64,000 nucleotides of DNA from Candidatus Poribacteria bacterium. GTDB lineage: Bacteria; Poribacteria; WGA-4E; WGA-3G. Numbering within the stretch: the first letter of the stretch is position 1; the number at the start of each line of letters is the position of its first letter. The notes under the pieces were generated by a model. That model saw only the letters and a program-made list of their open reading frames with translations. It did not search any database and was not told where the DNA came from. The stretch covers positions 62,001 to 126,000 of the forward strand of contig JAPPII010000022.1 of NCBI GenBank assembly GCA_028820845.1, written 5' to 3'. Shown piece by piece: positions 26,152-34,410 of this stretch. Made by a program: the position numbers and the translations under genes.

Positions 26152-27237
26152 CTAAACCCTTTCTGACCAAGAAATATTTTGACGCGGGTCTTGTGGTAGC
26201 ATCGCGCTGATACCACTCAGCACACATAATCCAATGCTAATAGCGTTGACAAGAAGAAACGTTACCCAGTCAATATGCGGCAGGGCTGTTGCCATGAAAT
26301 AGAGAATGTAGCAGAAAATTATTCCGAGCGGTTTCAATCGTCCTGAAAAGAGGGTGCCGCCGAGCGTAACGAAAATCGTCGTCTTACCAAAGATTGCCAG
26401 AGGAACCAAGAGTGCTAACGCTAATAGCATAAATGGCACTCCGATAATGGATAACGTTAGCAGCGTGAGAATCAGTGGTATTATAGGTAACATCAGAATA
26501 CCGAATAAGACACTCCCCATCGGTCTACGTGCCAACATTTCACCCGTGGCATTTATAGGTCTTGGGAATGCGGCGAATACCAACAAATACATCAAGACGG
26601 AAATACCAGCCTCGACTAAGGTTAATCGTAAATTTGCCTGTTTACTGGTGATTTTCCAAAAAATATAAGGACGCATCAGCAGCTTCGCCCCAGCCGGAAT
26701 CATCTTCCAATGATTGCTTACTTGAAGGTCCGCCACGCCGTCTGTTTGTCCTGACACCTGCCCACCTATAATCTGAAGGGTCCCGTTCACCTGTGATTCT
26801 TGTGTCAGGGTAACATTTCCACCAAGAATCAACATATTTCCAGTGACGGTTCCTTGTAGTCTCACGTCACCAGCAATGACGATAAGCGTCGTTAACACAT
26901 CATCCGCTCCCAACTCATAATCGTTGGCAATTCTTAGGATTCTCCGCTTCCTTTCATTGGGAGACGGATTTGTAATCTCAATGTGCTGTTGATCAGTCGT
27001 TCCAACTTGTGGTGCTGGTTGGTCAGCGTGCTCTTCAGGGGTTGATTCCGTTGTAGGCGGGGTTTCTGACGCTTGTCCTGTTTCGCTTTGGGCAATAAGA
27101 AAGGGGCTTGCTGGTTTTTTATGCTCAAAGTCAGGTTGTTGCAAGTCTGAAACTTGCGGGTTGCTGTTTGAAGTTTGCCCAAATACCGGCAGCACGCCAA
27201 ACATTAAAAGAAAAAAAATAATTTCTATGTGTTTCAT
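26152..27237 (-). CDS. Membrane protein with bactofilin/polymer-forming-like repeats
   Basis: A 361-residue protein. A signal peptide (MKHIEIIFFLLMFGVLPVFG) is followed by a low-complexity linker to about residue 95. Short beta turns then resemble bactofilin or cytoskeletal repeats: VIAGDVRLQGTVTGNMLILGGNVTLTQ and SQVNGTLQIIGGQVSG. Four or five hydrophobic helices fill the C-terminal half. It is cotranscribed with batA, five bases upstream. A role in envelope organisation is inferred from the fold; the family is not identified with certainty. Confidence 0.7.
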   Translation of the reverse strand: MKHIEIIFFLLMFGVLPVFGQTSNSNPQVSDLQQPDFEHKKPASPFLIAQSETGQASETPPTTESTPEEHADQPAPQVGTTDQQHIEITNPSPNERKRRILRIANDYELGADDVLTTLIVIAGDVRLQGTVTGNMLILGGNVTLTQESQVNGTLQIIGGQVSGQTDGVADLQVSNHWKMIPAGAKLLMRPYIFWKITSKQANLRLTLVEAGISVLMYLLVFAAFPRPINATGEMLARRPMGSVLFGILMLPIIPLILTLLTLSIIGVPFMLLALALLVPLAIFGKTTIFVTLGGTLFSGRLKPLGIIFCYILYFMATALPHIDWVTFLLVNAISIGLCVLSGISAMLPQDPRQNISWSERV

Positions 27238-27335
27238 ACTTTCCTGTGTCTTAGATGAGGATAGATGTCTGGGTGAATTATAAATGGAACTTTCTTTGAT
27301 GTCAATGCTTTTTTCTAAGTGACTGGTTTATTTTC

Positions 27336-27364
27336 TTGACATCTGCCCGCGAATTTGGTATGAT
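27336..27364 (+). promoter_or_regulatory. Sigma-70 promoter for the LamG gene
   Basis: TTGACA (27336-27341) and TATGAT (27359-27364) with a 17-base spacer. It lies between divergent genes and drives the secreted LamG protein at 27478, leaving about 105 bases of 5' UTR. Confidence 0.75.
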
Positions 27365-27477
27365 AAATACAAGATGATATTTTAGCGGTGGTTTATCCTT
27401 TACGACAATCGTGTGGTCATGTAAATCACCTGTACGTATAAGGTCTTTGAACGTGTAATATTGAATGGGAGGTAAAA

Positions 27478-28305
27478 ATGGATTTCGGTGCTATTTTTTC
27501 TCGCAAATTTTGGCTTGCGGGTTTAGTCTTTGTGTGTTCCAGTCTCTTCTTCGTCGGTCTTTTCTGTGTCTCCACGACCTCTGCTAAGATTGATCCTGCC
27601 ACTGTTACCGGGTTGTGGCTCTTTGATGAAGGCAAGGGGAAGATTGCAACCGATGCGTCTGGAAATGGTCTGGACGGTGATCTTGAGAATAGTCCAAAAT
27701 GGGTCGAAGGTAAATTCGGAGAAGGGCTTGAGTTCGATGGGACTGGTCCACATGTCGTCATTCCCGATCATGAGAACCCGACGGAAGCGATAACTGTTAC
27801 TATCTGGGTTAAAAGCAATACGGATACTTGGAATCAACACGGTTGGATGGTCGAAAAGAGGAATGCCTATATTATCCATCCCAACCAAGGAACGAAAAAT
27901 GTTTCATGGCCGATTTGCAATGGCGGTTGTTGGAATAAGCCGGGTGGTTGGCGCGATGGTGAAGTCGGTCCGAAAGATATTACCGAATGGCACATGTACA
28001 CCACCACTTATGATAGCAATACCGGTGAATGGTACATCTATATTGATGGTGAAGAAGCGAGTTCGATGGATTTGACAAAGAATCCGATTGATCCAGATAA
28101 GGGTCCCGTTTACATCGGCAACGACACCTGTTGTGGTGGACGCTTCGCCGATGCTGTTGTTGATGAAGTCGCAATCTTTGATGTGGCTTTGGAGCCAGAG
28201 GATATCCAGAGCCTCTATAAAAATGGACTCTACTTCTCAGTCTTGGCAGTTGAACCCGCTGACAAAATGACAACCACTTGGGCAGACGTGAAAGTCAAAT
28301 ATTAA
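27478..28305 (+). CDS. Secreted LamG-domain (concanavalin A-like) protein with C-terminal KMTTTW tail
   Basis: A 275-residue exported protein. A signal-anchor or signal peptide is at about residues 10-36. A LamG/laminin-G-like jelly roll follows: TGLWLFDEGKG, ATDASGNGLDG, AITVTIWVKS, EWYIYIDGEEAS and VDEVAIFDVALEPEDIQSLY. LamG domains bind carbohydrates or proteins. The last 20 residues (AVEPADKMTTTWADVKVKY) resemble the ends of the secreted proteins at 39799 and 41517, suggesting a sorting signal. GGGAGGT precedes ATG 27478. It is expected to act outside the cell. Confidence 0.85.
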   Translation: MDFGAIFSRKFWLAGLVFVCSSLFFVGLFCVSTTSAKIDPATVTGLWLFDEGKGKIATDASGNGLDGDLENSPKWVEGKFGEGLEFDGTGPHVVIPDHENPTEAITVTIWVKSNTDTWNQHGWMVEKRNAYIIHPNQGTKNVSWPICNGGCWNKPGGWRDGEVGPKDITEWHMYTTTYDSNTGEWYIYIDGEEASSMDLTKNPIDPDKGPVYIGNDTCCGGRFADAVVDEVAIFDVALEPEDIQSLYKNGLYFSVLAVEPADKMTTTWADVKVKY

Positions 28306-28345
28306 TTCGGTTCGCAAGTCATTTAATATTGAAAACAGTTATGTG

Positions 28346-28368
28346 GGCGGATCGTCGGGTCCGCCTAC
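28346..28368 (-). repeat. GTAG-footed hairpin (minus strand)
   Basis: GGCGGA-TCGTCGGG-TCCGCC at 28346-28365, followed by CTAC (28365-28368). On the minus strand this reads GTAG then the hairpin. It lies between the LamG stop and the TnpB element. Confidence 0.7.
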
Positions 28369-28379
28369 ACACGCGTGGT

Positions 28380-28450
28380 GAAGTACACGCTGCCTTTTAA
28401 CGAAAACGGACGTAAGGTTTCCGCCATGCTTTAGCAGGGGAATATAAGTC
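28380..28450 (+). mobile_element. Degenerate TnpB-element right-end remnant
   Basis: AAGGTTTCCGCCATGCTTTA then GCAGGGGAATATAAGTC resembles the true right end at 29284-29320 (AAGGAATCACCCACGCTTTA then GCGGGGTGAGGATGTCA) in the same orientation. The hairpin core TGC-TTTA-GCA is at 28427-28436. It may be the 3' end of an older, otherwise lost element, or the left end of the present one. It is part of the 308-base gap 28306-28613, which also holds the hairpin, promoter and leader listed separately. Confidence 0.5.
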
Positions 28451-28493
28451 CGCCGTATGGTATTAGGCCACAGCGTGGAAACGTAAGAAAAAC

Positions 28494-28523
28494 TTGACAA
28501 ACAGAGTGAAATTGTGGTATAAT
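28494..28523 (+). promoter_or_regulatory. Consensus sigma-70 promoter of the TnpB leader
   Basis: Exact TTGACA (28494-28499), an 18-base spacer, and exact TATAAT (28518-28523). Transcription would start near 28530, at the first base of the structured leader. Confidence 0.85.
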
Positions 28524-28528
28524 GCTTA

Positions 28529-28618
28529 TACATCGTGGCGGTGGACTTGACCTCCCGCTTGGGAGTGCCACCGCACCGTTTCAAGTCGGTATCACGATGT
28601 AAAGGAATTCACGATGTA
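28529..28618 (+). ncRNA. Structured, possibly bistable 5' leader of truncated tnpB
   Basis: The leader can fold as helix P1 TACATCGTG (28529-28537) with CACGATGTA (28593-28601), P2 GCGGTGG (28538-28544) with CCACCGC (28568-28574), P3 CTCCC-GCTT-GGGAG (28552-28565), and P4 ACCG/CGGT (28575-28578, 28587-28590). A six-base pseudoknot joins ACTTGA (28545-28550) to TCAAGT (28581-28586). A second identical CACGATGTA at 28610-28618 includes the start codon, so P1 could switch partner and hide the ATG. The ribosome-binding site AAAGGA (28601-28606) lies between the two partners. This is the logic of a translational switch, but no ligand or known riboswitch class is recognised. Confidence 0.6.
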
Positions 28619-29264
28619 TATCACAACGACACTTAAACACAAAAGAACAGATGTTTTAGACGCGCTCGCACGTGAGTCTGGACGTTGCTATTCCAAAGTC
28701 GTTTCACTGATGCGAAAAACGCAGAAGCGAAAAGGTTTTTGGTTGTCCAAAGGCGCGGTGCAGAAATACTTGAGACTTCGCGGATATGCCTTGCATTCTC
28801 AATCTGTGCAAGCGTGCGTTGATAGTTACTTTGATGCGCTGAAAAGTTTCTTTCAAGTGCGTAATTCCAATTCTGATGCCAAGCCTTCGAAACGGACACC
28901 TCGCTATTTCAAGGTGCGTTGGAAATCAGGAGCGATTCGCCACAAAGACAGTCAACTCATACTCTCTAATGGTAAAGGTCAAGAACCGCTTATTTTGAAA
29001 ACCGACATAAAACCGAAATATGTTGAGATGTATTTTCACCGCGGTGCCTATTGGTTCGCTTTGGTCTCTGAAGTAGATGTGCCGCCAAAACAGGAAACGG
29101 GGATCACGGTTGCTATAGATATGGGCGAAATACATCCGATTGTCAGTCATGATAGCGAAAAAACGATAATCTATAATGGTCGATTGCTACGGTCTATCTT
29201 CCAGTATCGGAACAAAGTTAAGGCAAGTTTCCAAGCGAAAATAGATAGATGCAAAAAACAATAG
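28614..29264 (+). pseudogene. tnpB: Truncated TnpB (IS200/IS605 RNA-guided nuclease)
   Basis: The N-terminal 216 residues of a TnpB (full length is about 370-400). The N-terminus has the helical recognition region: MYITTTLKHKRTDVLDAL, KGFWLSKGAVQKYLRLRGY, LHSQSVQACVDSYFDALKSFF. AIDMGEIHPIVSHD at residues 167-180 is the RuvC-I strand with D169. The protein stops after CKKQ, so RuvC-II Glu, RuvC-III Asp and the zinc ribbon are missing and nuclease activity is lost. It is followed 27 bases later by the element right end. An internal deletion is the simplest explanation. A repressor-like role, as for nuclease-dead TnpB relatives, would be speculative because much more is missing. AAAGGA is seven bases before ATG 28614. 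Confidence 0.85.
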
Positions 29265-29283
29265 AATTGTCCTATAAGGAACA

Positions 29284-29320
29284 AAGGAATCACCCACGCT
29301 TTAGCGGGGTGAGGATGTCA
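29284..29320 (+). mobile_element. TnpB-element right end (omega-RNA 3' region)
   Basis: CACCC-A-CGC-TTTA-GCG-GGGTG (29291-29311) then AGGATGTCA at 29312-29320. TnpB elements end in such a hairpin, which is also the 3' scaffold of the omega RNA; the guide is the adjoining host DNA. Here the guide would begin at about 29321 and include the ribosome-binding site and start of the next gene. Most of the upstream scaffold is lost with the tnpB deletion. Confidence 0.65.
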
Positions 29321-29336
29321 AAAAATGGAGGAACGG

Positions 29337-29900
29337 ATGCTATTTAACTATGACGAGACAGATGATTTTGAGGATGAGCCACAGGAGTTATCGCCAAACG
29401 AAGAGGATGACTTCTCTGAAAATGAAGGTTCTCCTGAAACAGAATCAGAGGTAATAGAAACAGAAGGTAATGATGACAGCAATGAATCTGATCCCTATGA
29501 TCGAATTGCCGAGATACTCGGTAAAGGTGAATTGGAAGAAATCTCAGCACCCTTGACTGCAACACCACAAGGAAGTGTCCTTTTTCATCTCTATGAGCAG
29601 AGTAGTCATGCCTATGCAAACGCTGTCACAGCCTATTATGAGGAGAAGAATTATCAACAGGCAATCGAAAAATTTGACGAAGCCATTGAAAACGCCTCCG
29701 AACGCGCCGCACACGACCTAACCGAAGAGCAAGCCAACGAGATCGTAGCGAAATCAATGTACTGGCAGGCGGAGGCTTACGTCAAAACGGAAAATATTCC
29801 GCAAGCCATTGAGACTTTCAGGGCCCTTATCCAAAATTGCCAGGGGCATTATCTCACGTTAGCTGCACAGCGTAGAACGGACGAGTTGAACACGAAATAG
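29337..29900 (+). CDS. TPR-like protein with acidic N-terminus
   Basis: A 187-residue protein. Residues 1-55 are highly acidic and probably disordered (MLFNYDETDDFEDEPQELS). The C-terminal half has TPR-like helices: AYANAVTAYYEEKNYQQAIEKFDEAIENA and AEAYVKTENIPQAIETFRALIQNC. ATG 29337 has GGAGG 5 bases upstream (ATG 29325 lies before that site). The TnpB right end abuts this ribosome-binding site, so its 5' control region is replaced by the element. Possible scaffold protein; no specific partner known. Confidence 0.75.
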   Translation: MLFNYDETDDFEDEPQELSPNEEDDFSENEGSPETESEVIETEGNDDSNESDPYDRIAEILGKGELEEISAPLTATPQGSVLFHLYEQSSHAYANAVTAYYEEKNYQQAIEKFDEAIENASERAAHDLTEEQANEIVAKSMYWQAEAYVKTENIPQAIETFRALIQNCQGHYLTLAAQRRTDELNTK

Positions 29901-30030
29901 CAATTAGTAAGCCGCTTTCAGCGGTCAGCGACGAGGGATTTTATAACACTTCACCATTTCACTGGAATACGCCAAGTCGAGGATAGATTGTTACAAAGGA
30001 TTCTTAACTGATAGCTGATAACGCTAAAAA
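29901..30030. repeat. Intergenic GCTGATAGC-like repeats
   Basis: The 146 bases before transketolase contain GCCGCTTTCAGCGGTCAGCG (29914-29933), a short inverted repeat (CCGCTTTCAGCGG), and CTGATAGCTGATAACGCT (30009-30026). No gene or clear promoter is visible. It belongs to the degenerate GCTGATAGC group found in other spaces. Confidence 0.45.
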
Positions 30031-30046
30031 AGGATTGATAAAATTT

Positions 30047-31897
30047 GTGGAAACCCTAAAAAACCTTCTCAAACAAAAGGCAACCAATTTACGTATTCAT
30101 TCCATTGTCTCTACATCGGAAGCCGGATCCGGGCACCCAACCACGTGTCTCTCTGCTGCGGATATCGTCTCTGCACTCTTTTTTCATGCAATGCGCTATG
30201 ACCCTACCGACGCACAGAATCCGAACAACGATAGGTTCATCTTATCCAAGGGACATGCCGCACCCCTCCTTTACGCTGCTTATGCCGAAGCAGGTATCAT
30301 TCCAACGGATGAACTGGGCACGCTCCGACAAATTGACAGCATCTTGGAAGGACATCCGACACCACGGTTCGAGTGGACTGAGGTAGCAACGGGATCCCTC
30401 GGACAAGGTTTATCGCTTGGGCTCGGTATGGCACTCAACGGTAAATACTTAGATAAATCTGATTACCGTGTGTATGTCCTCCTCGGTGATGGCGAGACTG
30501 CTGAAGGGGGAGTGTGGGAAGCCGCCGCTTTGGCATCTCATTACCAACTCAATAACCTTATCGGAATCATTGATGTCAATGCACTCGGACAGAGCCAGCG
30601 GACTATGTACGCCTTTGATATTGACACCTACTGCCGACGTTTCGAGTCGTTCGGGTGGCAAACTATTGGTATTGATGGACACGATTTTGACGAAATTCTA
30701 CCAGCACTCGCCGAAGCGAAAGCCTCAACCGATAAACCCACAATGATTGTTGCTAAAACCTTTAAGGGCAAAGGCGTTTCGTTCCTTGAGAACGCGGACA
30801 ACTGGCATGGGAAAGCAGTCGCCAAAGGCGAAGACCTTGATAAAGCGTTGGCTGAGCTTGGTCCCCTACATACAGATGTTCCCGTTCAGATTGAACCACC
30901 GAATCCGATAAAGGTAAATGGCGCGATGCCAACCGAATGTGACCCACCAGACTATTCACCGGACGAAGAGGTCGCAACACGCGGCGGTTACGGCACCGGA
31001 CTCGCGAAACTCGGAACTGCGAACCCCGATGTCGTTGCGCTTGATGGTGATACAAAAAACTCTACCTACGCCGAGCAATTTATGACACTCTATCCAGACC
31101 GATACTTTGAGATGTTCATCGCCGAACAAAATTTGGTCGGTGCCGGCATCGGTTTAGCAAAACGCGGGAAAATTCCGTTTGTTTCGACGTTCGCAGCGTT
31201 TTTATCGCGCGCCTACGATCAGATTCGGATGTCCGCTATCTCGCAAGCCAATATTAAATATGCTGGATCACACTGCGGGGTCTCAATTGGTGAAGACGGA
31301 CCCTCGCAGATGGGTTTAGAGGACCTCGCAATGTTCCGAGCGATTCCAGGAGCAGCCGTACTCTATCCGAGCGATGCCGTCTCCGCAGAACGCCTCGTCG
31401 CAGGAGCTGCAGCGCACCAAGGTATCGTTTATCTCCGAACCTCGCGTCCACCAACCCCAATCCTCTATGATGCTAATGAAAGTTTTCCCATTGGTGGATC
31501 GAAGGTACTACGTAAAAGCGATGCAGATGAGGTAACCGTCATTGCCGCGGGTGTAACGCTTCACGAAACGCTTAAAGCATACGAAATACTTGCTGCAGAT
31601 GGCATTGCTATCCGTGTGATTGACCTCTACTCCGTTAAGCCGATTGACAAGAAGGCACTGCAAGCTGCTGCGGCTGAGACTAACAATACTCTGGTTACTG
31701 TTGAGGACCACTATCCTGAAGGTGGTTTGGGAGATGCTGTGTTGAGTGCTGTCGCAGCTGACGGCGTTTGCGTCCACAAACTCGCAGTAACAGGAATACC
31801 GCGTTCGGGGAAGCCAGAGGAACTTTTGGAACATCATGGGATTAGTGCAGATGCTATTGTGCGGAAAGTGAAAGATTTATTAGCGATTAGCGGTTAG
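30047..31897 (+). CDS. tkt: Transketolase
   Basis: A 616-residue thiamine-diphosphate enzyme of the pentose phosphate pathway, moving two-carbon ketol units. SEAGSGHPTTCLSAADI, FILSKGHAAPLLYAA and the ThDP motif GDGETAEGGVWEAA..NALGQS occupy the first half. The second half has AEQNLVGAGIGLAKRG with the catalytic Glu, GVSIGEDGPSQMGLEDLA, and the C-terminal domain near residue 490. It is one chain, not the split form. The likely start is GTG 30047 (AAAGGA 12 bases before); TTG 30035 is too close to that site. The next gene, a cytochrome c, follows by 10 bases. Confidence 0.93.
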   Translation: METLKNLLKQKATNLRIHSIVSTSEAGSGHPTTCLSAADIVSALFFHAMRYDPTDAQNPNNDRFILSKGHAAPLLYAAYAEAGIIPTDELGTLRQIDSILEGHPTPRFEWTEVATGSLGQGLSLGLGMALNGKYLDKSDYRVYVLLGDGETAEGGVWEAAALASHYQLNNLIGIIDVNALGQSQRTMYAFDIDTYCRRFESFGWQTIGIDGHDFDEILPALAEAKASTDKPTMIVAKTFKGKGVSFLENADNWHGKAVAKGEDLDKALAELGPLHTDVPVQIEPPNPIKVNGAMPTECDPPDYSPDEEVATRGGYGTGLAKLGTANPDVVALDGDTKNSTYAEQFMTLYPDRYFEMFIAEQNLVGAGIGLAKRGKIPFVSTFAAFLSRAYDQIRMSAISQANIKYAGSHCGVSIGEDGPSQMGLEDLAMFRAIPGAAVLYPSDAVSAERLVAGAAAHQGIVYLRTSRPPTPILYDANESFPIGGSKVLRKSDADEVTVIAAGVTLHETLKAYEILAADGIAIRVIDLYSVKPIDKKALQAAAAETNNTLVTVEDHYPEGGLGDAVLSAVAADGVCVHKLAVTGIPRSGKPEELLEHHGISADAIVRKVKDLLAISG

Positions 31898-31907
31898 CGA
31901 TTAAAAA

Positions 31908-32276
31908 ATGCGTAACACAATTGTTTGGATCGTTGTTTTAGGGGTTATTTTTCTTGTAGGTATCGGGATGATTTACGCGTTACGCGTGCCGCGCGTCGCA
32001 CCGAAAACCTATCCAGCGGATAAGGGACCTAACTTTATTGATGTTAGCAGCTATTCCCCTAAGATGCAAGGGTCTTATGAGCTCTTTACCCGTAAATGTA
32101 GTCGATGCCATACCGTTGCACGCCCGATTAATTCTACCTTCACATCGGAAGAATGGCGAGAGTATGTCTATAAAATGATGAGAAAACCGGGATCCGGGCT
32201 TACGCCGAAAACCGCTGATGAGATCATTGAATTCCTCACTTACGATTCGCAGCACAGAGAGAAAACAACAGAATGA
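31908..32276 (+). CDS. Membrane-anchored monohaem cytochrome c
   Basis: A 122-residue protein. An N-terminal helix (VWIVVLGVIFLVGIGMIYAL) anchors it in the membrane with the haem domain outside. CSRCHTV near residue 64 is the CxxCH haem site, and MMRKPG or a nearby Met may be the axial ligand. It would shuttle electrons in the periplasm. Its TGA stop overlaps the ATG of the redoxin (ATGA), so the two are translated together and may work in one redox pathway. Confidence 0.88.
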   Translation: MRNTIVWIVVLGVIFLVGIGMIYALRVPRVAPKTYPADKGPNFIDVSSYSPKMQGSYELFTRKCSRCHTVARPINSTFTSEEWREYVYKMMRKPGSGLTPKTADEIIEFLTYDSQHREKTTE

Positions 32277-33415
32277 TTACTGCAAGATGGAATCACAAAG
32301 TGCCCCATACGCTAAAGTTTTTGATCTTCACAGCCTTGTTCTGTGTAATAGGTTTGCAAATAGGAGATGCCCAAGAGGATAACATGAAGCGTGTTGATTT
32401 TCAGATTTCAATAGATGCCCAGCCCGTCGTGTTTACCGCGCCACCTATCTTAAAAGATGGGGTCTGGTTGGTACCTTTAGAGAATTTCGCGGAACGACTC
32501 GGATTAAAAGTGGAATATCCACAAGGCGAAAAGATGGCGGTTCTCTGTCGAGAAACGGAATCGGAACTCTGTGTACCCCTCCGATTTCAGGATAGCAAAG
32601 ACGGTGTTGTGGACATTATTAATGGTGTCGTTTATGTCCGACCTGAAAGCGTCACAGAGCCTTTCGGATTTGAAATTTATAGGGCACCATCAAACAGATT
32701 GGAGGTTATTCAACCTATGCATCTTGCTCCCGAATTTACGCTTCCCGATCTGCGGGATACCCAAAGACATTTACGAGATTTTCGAGGGAAAAAGACGCTC
32801 CTCTACGTGTGGGGGTCTTGGTGAGGGTGTCGTGAACAACTGCCGGGCTGGCAGCAATTTTATAACAAATACCGAGAGAAATTAAACCTCGTCTCTATTG
32901 CCCTCGATGCACAAGGTGCTTCGGTCGTCCGCCCTTGGCATGATGCTGCGAACGCCGATTTCGTCACACTCGTTGATACACAAAATATCTTCGGCACCCG
33001 TTACAACCTCAAAGCTATCCCCTACGGTGTCCTGATTGATGAGGCGGGTCGTATGGTTAAAGCACCTTTCAGCATCAATGTTGCCGATAAAGAGACGCTT
33101 ATGATGTTGGAAAAATGGCTCTCAGATCCTGACTATAATGCGGTGCTGCTTCGCGATATAAAACGCTCAAATGAACCAGTTGCCCAAGCTCTTACTGAAG
33201 CGATGGCCCGTTTTCAACTCGGTCTCATCTTGCTGGAGAGCGGTAAAAAACAGGAAGCGATGGCTGAATGGCGAAAAGCACTTGCATTGGATCCAGAAAA
33301 CTGGATTATCCATAAGCAAATTTGGGCAGTTGAGCATCCAGACAAATTCTATAATGGAGATGTTGATTACGGATGGCAGAAAACACAGTTGGAATCAGAG
33401 AAAAGTGAACAGTAG
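32273..33415 (+). CDS. Thioredoxin-like redoxin, candidate selenoprotein (UGA read as Sec)
   Basis: One frame of 381 codons is open from ATG 32273 to TAG 33413-33415 except for a TGA at codon 184. The residues around it read VWGSW-U-GCREQLPG, which aligns with the W-C-x-x-C-R-E-x-L-P active site of TlpA-type redoxins. The frame continues with IALDAQGAS, VTLVDTQNIFG and AIPYGVLIDEAGRM, the rest of the redoxin fold. A CTGCC-GGGCT-GGCAG hairpin starts 16 bases after the TGA, as expected for a bacterial SECIS. Residues 1-33 form a signal peptide, about 40-140 resemble a copper-amine-oxidase N-terminal stalk, and the C-terminal 80 have a TPR-like motif. The gene is coupled to a cytochrome c. Sec would be at 184 with Cys186. 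Confidence 0.85.
32840..32854 (+). promoter_or_regulatory. bSECIS-like hairpin downstream of the UGA
   Basis: CTGCC (32840-32844), loop GGGCT, GGCAG (32850-32854). The loop begins 20 bases after the TGA (32822-32824), within the 16-37 base range known for bacterial SECIS elements, and has G at the first loop positions. It is needed to direct SelB/tRNA-Sec to the UGA. Confidence 0.65.
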
Positions 33416-33442
33416 CAGCGATTTCTACTTCAATTGAAATAT

Positions 33443-33471
33443 TTGCTATTTCGTCTCGGATTTGCTATATT
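33443..33471 (+). promoter_or_regulatory. Possible sigma-70 promoter for the Yip1 gene
   Basis: TTGCTA (33443-33448) and TATATT (33466-33471) with a 17-base spacer; the -35 is weak. It lies 65 bases before the ATG at 33536. Confidence 0.5.
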
Positions 33472-33535
33472 ATCTGTAGTTTTAGAAACCTGTGCACCGA
33501 TGCCGTGACATGTCCAGGTCCTAAGAATCGTTGTT

Positions 33536-34222
33536 ATGAGAGAGAGTTGGCGAAATCTCATTGATCTCGTTGTGAACCCAAAGGCTACGTTTACGCGGTT
33601 GAAGTCTAAACCAAAGTACGGTGTTGCATTCTTCGTTTTCTGCTTCCTCGTCGTGCTGCTGGCATGGATCGTTTTTCCATTTACACAGAAGTTTGTTAAC
33701 CCAGAGTATGCAAGTAGTTTGGCCGATGTTCAACTGTTTGGATCTACCAAAGCGGCATCTATGGGACTTGTTGCGGTAAGCGGCATTGCTCTTGGCATTC
33801 TCTGTGCCGTTACGTTCAGTGCTATACTTATCGTGGTGTCGCGAGTTTTCGAGGCAAATGAGGCACTCAAGTTTAAACATGTCTTCGCCGCTTGGTGGCA
33901 CACTATCTTGATTAATCCAGCGATATTTTTTATCAATGTCGCATTCGTTCCAGTTTTTAGGCGCGTTGAAGATATTGAAACACTCATTGATTTAAGAGTG
34001 ATTCCGGGACTCCACATGTTGGTGCCAACCCTCGAAAATCAGTATCTTTTGGTGTTTTTGAGTTTTGTTGATATTTTAGCTATATGGAATATCTTTGTTT
34101 TAACTGTAGCGGTTGCTACACTCGCGGAAGTCAGGAAAACAAAAGCGTGTCTTACGGCGGTAATTATTTGGCTCTTAAGAGTTGGTATTGATGTTATATT
34201 CCAAGTTGGATATTCTTCTTAG
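33536..34222 (+). CDS. Yip1-domain membrane protein
   Basis: A 228-residue protein with about five hydrophobic helices: residues 29-49, 75-100, 120-140, 167-187 and 200-225. It starts MRESWRNLIDLVVNPKATFTRLKSKP, typical of bacterial YIP1-family proteins, which begin with an amphipathic segment before the first span. The family's biochemical role is unknown. An intergenic region of about 190 bases follows, including GGCTGATAGCC (34374-34390). Confidence 0.8.
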   Translation: MRESWRNLIDLVVNPKATFTRLKSKPKYGVAFFVFCFLVVLLAWIVFPFTQKFVNPEYASSLADVQLFGSTKAASMGLVAVSGIALGILCAVTFSAILIVVSRVFEANEALKFKHVFAAWWHTILINPAIFFINVAFVPVFRRVEDIETLIDLRVIPGLHMLVPTLENQYLLVFLSFVDILAIWNIFVLTVAVATLAEVRKTKACLTAVIIWLLRVGIDVIFQVGYSS

Positions 34223-34410
34223 GGAACACGTGCGTAAAAGAGAGTCGTTAGAATCTTATAGAGCATTGGTAGATTTTAGAGTTAATTTGGACGCTCAGCA
34301 TCGGTGGGGTCGAAAAATGCCCTGATAGTTGGTAAGCATACTGACTGCTGAGAGTGGAGGACAACGGAACGCCCTAATGGCTGATAGCCATATAATGTAG
34401 GTGGAGGAGA

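Noticed and set aside
28529-28600. HDV-like self-cleaving ribozyme in the tnpB leader.
   Set aside because: The nesting of helices is similar, but the P1.1 pairing and catalytic C region expected for HDV ribozymes are not seen, and the outer 9-bp helix is not part of that fold.
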